This document shows, in pieces, positions 60,502 through 64,000 of a DNA stretch of 64,000 nucleotides (positions within the stretch are counted from its first letter, which is position 1; the number at the start of each line of letters is the position of its first letter). The notes under the pieces were generated by a model. That model was not told the DNA's origin and did no database searches. It saw only the letters and a program-made list of their open reading frames with translations. The stretch is from Sulfurimonadaceae bacterium. Lineage in GTDB: Bacteria > Campylobacterota > Campylobacteria > Campylobacterales > Sulfurimonadaceae. The DNA lies in NCBI GenBank assembly GCA_028683835.1, contig JAQUHB010000010.1:17523-81522 (forward strand), given 5' to 3'. Position numbers and translations under genes: made by a program.

Positions 60502-62327
60502 ATGAGATAATCCAACGTGTAACCACGCAGATACAAGAACGTTCTTTTAAAAGCCGCAGTATTTATCTACAGCGTATCCGTGATGCCAAAACTCACGGAG
60601 TCAATCGTAAAAAACTCGGATGTAGCAATCTCGCTCATGCAATGGCACCGATGGATGCAGAGGACAGATCATCACTCGCAGCTCTCATCACGCCAAACAT
60701 CGCCATTGTCACCGCATACAACGATATGCTCTCAGCTCATGAACCCTACAAACTCTACCCAGCTCTTATCAAACGGACTCTGCATGACGCTGGAGCAACG
60801 GCTCAAGTAGCCGGAGGTGTACCTGCGATGTGTGATGGTGTCACCCAATCTCAACCGGGCATGGAACTCAGCCTCTTTAGCCGTGACAATATCGCTATGG
60901 GAACGGCTATCGCACTTTCACATAACGTTTATGACGGAGCGCTTTATCTTGGTATCTGCGATAAGATCGTTCCTGGACTTGTGATAGGTGCGCTTTCTTT
61001 TGGACATCTTCCGGGAGTGTTTGTTCCGGCGGGTCCGATGCCCTCAGGCATCAGCAACTCTGAAAAAGCCAAAATCCGTCAAGAGTTTGCCAAAGGCAAT
61101 GTCAGTGAAGCCGAACTTCTCAAAGCTGAATCAGCGTCGTACCACAGCAGCGGTACATGTACCTTTTACGGCACGGCGAATTCCAATCAGATGCTACTTG
61201 AAATGATGGGATTACAACTGCCAAACAGCTCTTTTGTCAACACCAACACACCTCTTCGTGAAGCACTCACGGCAGAAGCCGCAAGGACGATTTTGACTAT
61301 GACGGAAATCTCCGGCAACTATCTTCCTATCGGTGAAGTGATCGATGAACGAAGTTTTGTCAATGCAATCATCGGACTGATGGCAACGGGCGGATCGACC
61401 AATCACACTATCCATCTTATCGCGATGGCAAAAGCTGCTGGCATTATTCTTACATGGGATGATTTTGATCAGATCTCAAAAGTGATTCCTCTCCTTTGTC
61501 GTATGTATCCAAATGGACAGGCCGATGTAAACGCATTTAGAGATGCAGGAGGGATGAGTGTTGTGATAAATCAGCTCCTAAATGCCGGATTAGTTCATAA
61601 CGATGTCCAGACAATCATAGGCAAAGGGTTAGATCGCTACATCGTAGAGCCATCTTTGGAGAGCAGTAAACTTCAGTTTCAAGCAGGTGCGAAACTTTCC
61701 AGAGATGAGAGTGTGATTTCGAGCACCGATACACCTTTTAGTCATGAAGGCGGTCTGAAACTTCTTTGCGGTAACATCGGACGAAGTGTTATCAAAACCT
61801 CAGCACTCAAAGATGAACATCTCATCATTGAAGCTGAAGCGCTCGTTTTTGAAAGTCAAGAATCCCTTCAACAAGCATTTAAAAAAGGGGAATTAAACAG
61901 AGATTTTATCGCCGTAGTACGGTTTCAAGGTCCAAAAGCCAATGGTATGCCGGAGCTTCACGGTCTTATGCCGCCGCTTGGAGTGTTACAAGAACAAGGA
62001 TACAAAGTCGCCATCGTCACAGACGGTCGAATGTCCGGTGCATCGGGTAAAGTTCCCTCAGCTATTCATATGACTCCTGAAGCGCTTAATGGCGGTGTGC
62101 TTAGCATCATACAAAACGGCGATATGATCCGTTTTGATGTAAACCGTGGAGATGTTGAACTTTTAGTCGATGAAACTATTTTGAGTAAACGTATTGCAAG
62201 CAAACCTGATCTCTCAAGCAATCGCCATGGCTTTGGACGAGAGTTGTTTGTTAGTATCCGCAACTCTGTTAATAGCGCCGAAGAGGGTGCTTGTGTCTTT
62301 GATCTCACTGGAGGAGAAAGAGCATGA
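60498..62327 (+). CDS. edd: 6-phosphogluconate dehydratase
   Basis: Dehydrates 6-phosphogluconate to KDPG, first unique step of the Entner-Doudoroff route. 609 aa of the IlvD/Edd family: '[13 protein letters not shown]', '[23 protein letters not shown]' with cluster-binding Cys, 'GICDKIVPG', '[12 protein letters not shown]', and '[21 protein letters not shown]'. The family uses a 4Fe-4S cluster. ATGA overlap with pgl and with eda. Confidence 0.97.
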   Translation: MNEIIQRVTTQIQERSFKSRSIYLQRIRDAKTHGVNRKKLGCSNLAHAMAPMDAEDRSSLAALITPNIAIVTAYNDMLSAHEPYKLYPALIKRTLHDAGATAQVAGGVPAMCDGVTQSQPGMELSLFSRDNIAMGTAIALSHNVYDGALYLGICDKIVPGLVIGALSFGHLPGVFVPAGPMPSGISNSEKAKIRQEFAKGNVSEAELLKAESASYHSSGTCTFYGTANSNQMLLEMMGLQLPNSSFVNTNTPLREALTAEAARTILTMTEISGNYLPIGEVIDERSFVNAIIGLMATGGSTNHTIHLIAMAKAAGIILTWDDFDQISKVIPLLCRMYPNGQADVNAFRDAGGMSVVINQLLNAGLVHNDVQTIIGKGLDRYIVEPSLESSKLQFQAGAKLSRDESVISSTDTPFSHEGGLKLLCGNIGRSVIKTSALKDEHLIIEAEALVFESQESLQQAFKKGELNRDFIAVVRFQGPKANGMPELHGLMPPLGVLQEQGYKVAIVTDGRMSGASGKVPSAIHMTPEALNGGVLSIIQNGDMIRFDVNRGDVELLVDETILSKRIASKPDLSSNRHGFGRELFVSIRNSVNSAEEGACVFDLTGGERA

Positions 62328-62950
62328 ATGCTTATGAAGTTATGAAAATATCCCCTATCGTACCGGTAATCGCTATCGATAAACTTGAAGATGCCCTACC
62401 TCTTGCACAGGCTTTACTTGAAGGTGGCATCAACCTTATGGAGATCACTTTGCGCACGGAAGCTGGACTGGGAGCGATAGAGATTATCTCAAAAGAACTC
62501 CCGCAAATGGCTGTAGGTGCGGGAACTGTCATCAATGCTAAAGGGTTTCAAGAAGCCGTAGATCATGGTGCGCAGTTTGTCTTTAGTCCTGGTATCAACG
62601 CCGAACTGATGGATATATCCAAAACTCTTCATATCCCATTTATTCCCGGTGTCGCAACGGCAAGTGATGTGATGATGGCACAAAACGGGGGATTTTTTCA
62701 CTGCAAACTTTTTCCCGCAACTGCAGTTGGCGGTATTGAAACACTTAAAGCCTTTGGCGGTCCATTTGCTGATATGCGATTTTGTCCGACAGGCGGGATC
62801 AATCTTGGCAATGTCAAAGAGTTTTTAGCTCTGCCAAATGTCTTATGTGTGGGAGGAAGTTGGATCGTACCAAAATCTGCGATAGAGAAAAAAGATTTTG
62901 CTTCGATCACTCGTTTGTGTAAAGAAGCACTTACTCTTATCAATCAATAA
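62324..62950 (+). CDS. eda: KDPG aldolase
   Basis: Splits 2-keto-3-deoxy-6-phosphogluconate into pyruvate and glyceraldehyde-3-phosphate. 208 aa, class I aldolase: 'PVIAIDKLEDALPLAQALLEGGI', 'EITLRTEAGL', 'GAGTVINAKGFQEAVDHGAQFVFSPG', and the Schiff-base Lys in 'FFHCKLFPATAVGG'. Last gene of the operon; ATGA overlap with edd. The ~175-bp gap after it is AT-rich with a TATAAT box (about 63075) for the next gene. Confidence 0.97.
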   Translation: MNAYEVMKISPIVPVIAIDKLEDALPLAQALLEGGINLMEITLRTEAGLGAIEIISKELPQMAVGAGTVINAKGFQEAVDHGAQFVFSPGINAELMDISKTLHIPFIPGVATASDVMMAQNGGFFHCKLFPATAVGGIETLKAFGGPFADMRFCPTGGINLGNVKEFLALPNVLCVGGSWIVPKSAIEKKDFASITRLCKEALTLINQ

Positions 62951-63127
62951 TAAACTTTTTTGTCTTAATTAATATACAAATATTTATTCATTTTATTCCT
63001 GAGATAAAAAAATCCTAATATTTATTACACTTATAACTCCAAGTAACCTTATATAAATTTAAGATAAAAATGTTTATAATCATCTCGTGTGCTAAACTAG
63101 ATTAATGCAATAAAAAAGGAGTCAATA

Positions 63128-63601
63128 ATGAAACGTTTTCTTATAACAGCAGCAATTACCCTTGCATCTTTATCTACCACAGTATCGGCTGCTGATGTCG
63201 GTGTTTCCATCAGCGTTGGTCAGCCAGGTTTTTATGGGCAGCTTAACATCGGCGACTACCCAGAACCAAGAGTTATCTATGCTCAACCGATGGTTATAGA
63301 TAGGGGAGTTTCAAGAAGCAGAGCGCCAATCTATCTACGTGTTCCACCAAATCAGATCAAACATTGGAGAAAGTACTGTCACAACTATAACGCCTGTAAC
63401 CAACGGGTTTTATTTGTACATGACGATTGGTACCGTGATGAATATGTTCCTCGTTTTCAAGAAAGACATCATGATAATCGTGGATATGACCGTCGAGACG
63501 ATCGAAGAGACGATCGAAGAGACGATCGAAGAGATGATTACCGAAGTAATGATCATGGTAATCAAAGACATGATGACAGAGGGCACGACAAAGATCGCTA
63601 A
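63128..63601 (+). CDS. Secreted small protein with Arg/Asp repeat tail
   Basis: 157 aa. Signal peptide ending 'VSAADVG' (cut near residue 21). The middle 'YPEPRVIYAQPMVIDRG' and 'APIYLRVPPNQIKHWRKYCHNYNACNQRVLFVHDDWY' resembles small periplasmic proteins of unknown function in Proteobacteria. The tail has four RRDD units encoded by a 12-bp tandem repeat (63491-63538) and a His/Asp-rich end. AAGGAG precedes the ATG. Function unknown. Confidence 0.75.
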   Translation: MKRFLITAAITLASLSTTVSAADVGVSISVGQPGFYGQLNIGDYPEPRVIYAQPMVIDRGVSRSRAPIYLRVPPNQIKHWRKYCHNYNACNQRVLFVHDDWYRDEYVPRFQERHHDNRGYDRRDDRRDDRRDDRRDDYRSNDHGNQRHDDRGHDKDR

Positions 63602-63642
63602 AAATTAGCCTAAGTACCTTTTTTAACGTACTTAACCTTTGC

Positions 63643-63672
63643 ACCCTGTTTCAGCGGGGTGTACTCTTCTTT
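63643..63672 (+). terminator. Probable rho-independent terminator
   Basis: CACCC (63643) pairs with GGGTG (63658-63662) around a short loop, followed by TACTCTTCTTTT. A second hairpin TAAGTAC/GTACTTA lies just before it (63612-63635). The remaining ~200 bp to the tRNA holds nothing I can identify. Confidence 0.5.
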
Positions 63673-63873
63673 TCTCATTCGCATTCTACTGATAAGTTGC
63701 CTCGATATACATAACATGCAATGCTTACGGATATATGCTAGATTAATACCAAGAAAGTAAAAAGAACGGAAAAAATTTGAAATAATTTAAGTTTTGGAAG
63801 TTTAGAAAACTGCAGAAAATCTGTACACTAATAATTAGAAATCTGAAAATAGCATATTTTAGGGAGTTATAGA

Positions 63874-63950
63874 TGGTGGGTTCTCAGGGACTCGAACCCT
63901 GGACCGCCCGGTTATGAGCCGGGAGCTCTAACCAGCTGAGCTAAAAACCC
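63874..63950 (-). tRNA. tRNA-Met (CAT), possibly tRNA-Ile2
   Basis: 77 nt with encoded CCA, minus strand. Acceptor GGGTTTT/AGAACCC, anticodon stem CCCGG/CCGGG with loop CTCATAA, anticodon CAT. It is not initiator type. Elongator Met is most likely, but a CAT anticodon later modified to lysidine (Ile2) cannot be excluded from sequence. Confidence 0.85.
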
Positions 63951-64000
63951 TCCATACAAACATACGAAGTACGTTTGAGGCTGAAATTATACTTAATATT

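Overview
The window looks like a piece of chromosome from a Campylobacterota bacterium, probably a Sulfurimonas- or Sulfuricurvum-like free-living species. This is inferred from the AT-rich DNA, the style of the housekeeping proteins (GuaB, GatA, IleS, a CinA-type PncC protein) and the many c-type haem, chemotaxis and cyclic-di-GMP-type proteins. No 16S rRNA gene is present to prove it.

Region by region. 1-13.1 kb holds guaB (cut by the window edge), two HD-GYP proteins, a di-iron ferritin-like protein, a LysE-type exporter, gatA, a PilZ protein, an HDOD protein, a pseudouridine synthase, a rhodanese and a lipoprotein. 13.2-20.4 kb is accessory DNA and the most unusual part: an integron. An IntI-type integrase lies on the plus strand, and beside it on the minus strand is an array of cassettes separated by attC sites. 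The cassettes carry a membrane/coiled-coil protein, a RloC-like ATPase with a candidate RNase tail, and an ankyrin-repeat membrane protein. A 153-bp cassette without a convincing gene occurs three times, with ends that match integron recombination points exactly. The start codon of the integrase is out of frame with its body at a run of eight A residues. A ParE/addiction-module pair, a broken DUF2158 gene and a REPIN-like repeat sit at the far end of the array.

20.4-34.3 kb returns to core-like genes: ileS, a CinA-family protein, a six-tRNA operon (Lys-Asp-Val-Glu-Val-Asp) behind a perfect sigma70 promoter, a haem-binding chemoreceptor, an ABC exporter, a Nudix hydrolase, a DUF808 protein, a metallophosphoesterase and a glutaminase. 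34.4-42.1 kb is a same-strand cluster of a haem c/outer-membrane barrel protein, ApbE, an OmpR-type regulator, a porin, a PstS-like periplasmic protein, an HD-GYP response regulator and a histidine kinase. It looks like an envelope redox or ion-sensing unit and has a Pho-box-like direct repeat in front.

42.1-54.2 kb contains a HugZ-like protein, an Old Yellow Enzyme, phospholipase A, a DUF3300 protein with seven 36-bp repeats, superoxide dismutase, and a two-subunit 2-oxoacid:ferredoxin oxidoreductase. The alpha subunit of that enzyme is fused to a cytochrome-b5-like domain and a DUF2231 membrane domain. An NfeD/slipin pair and small redox enzymes follow. 54.3-63 kb is an Entner-Doudoroff operon (phosphorylase-kinase-alpha-like GH15 protein, glk, zwf, pgl, edd, eda). 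It would take glucose to pyruvate plus glyceraldehyde-3-phosphate, with the GH15-like protein suggesting a link to glycogen. A secreted small protein and a tRNA with a CAT anticodon end the window.
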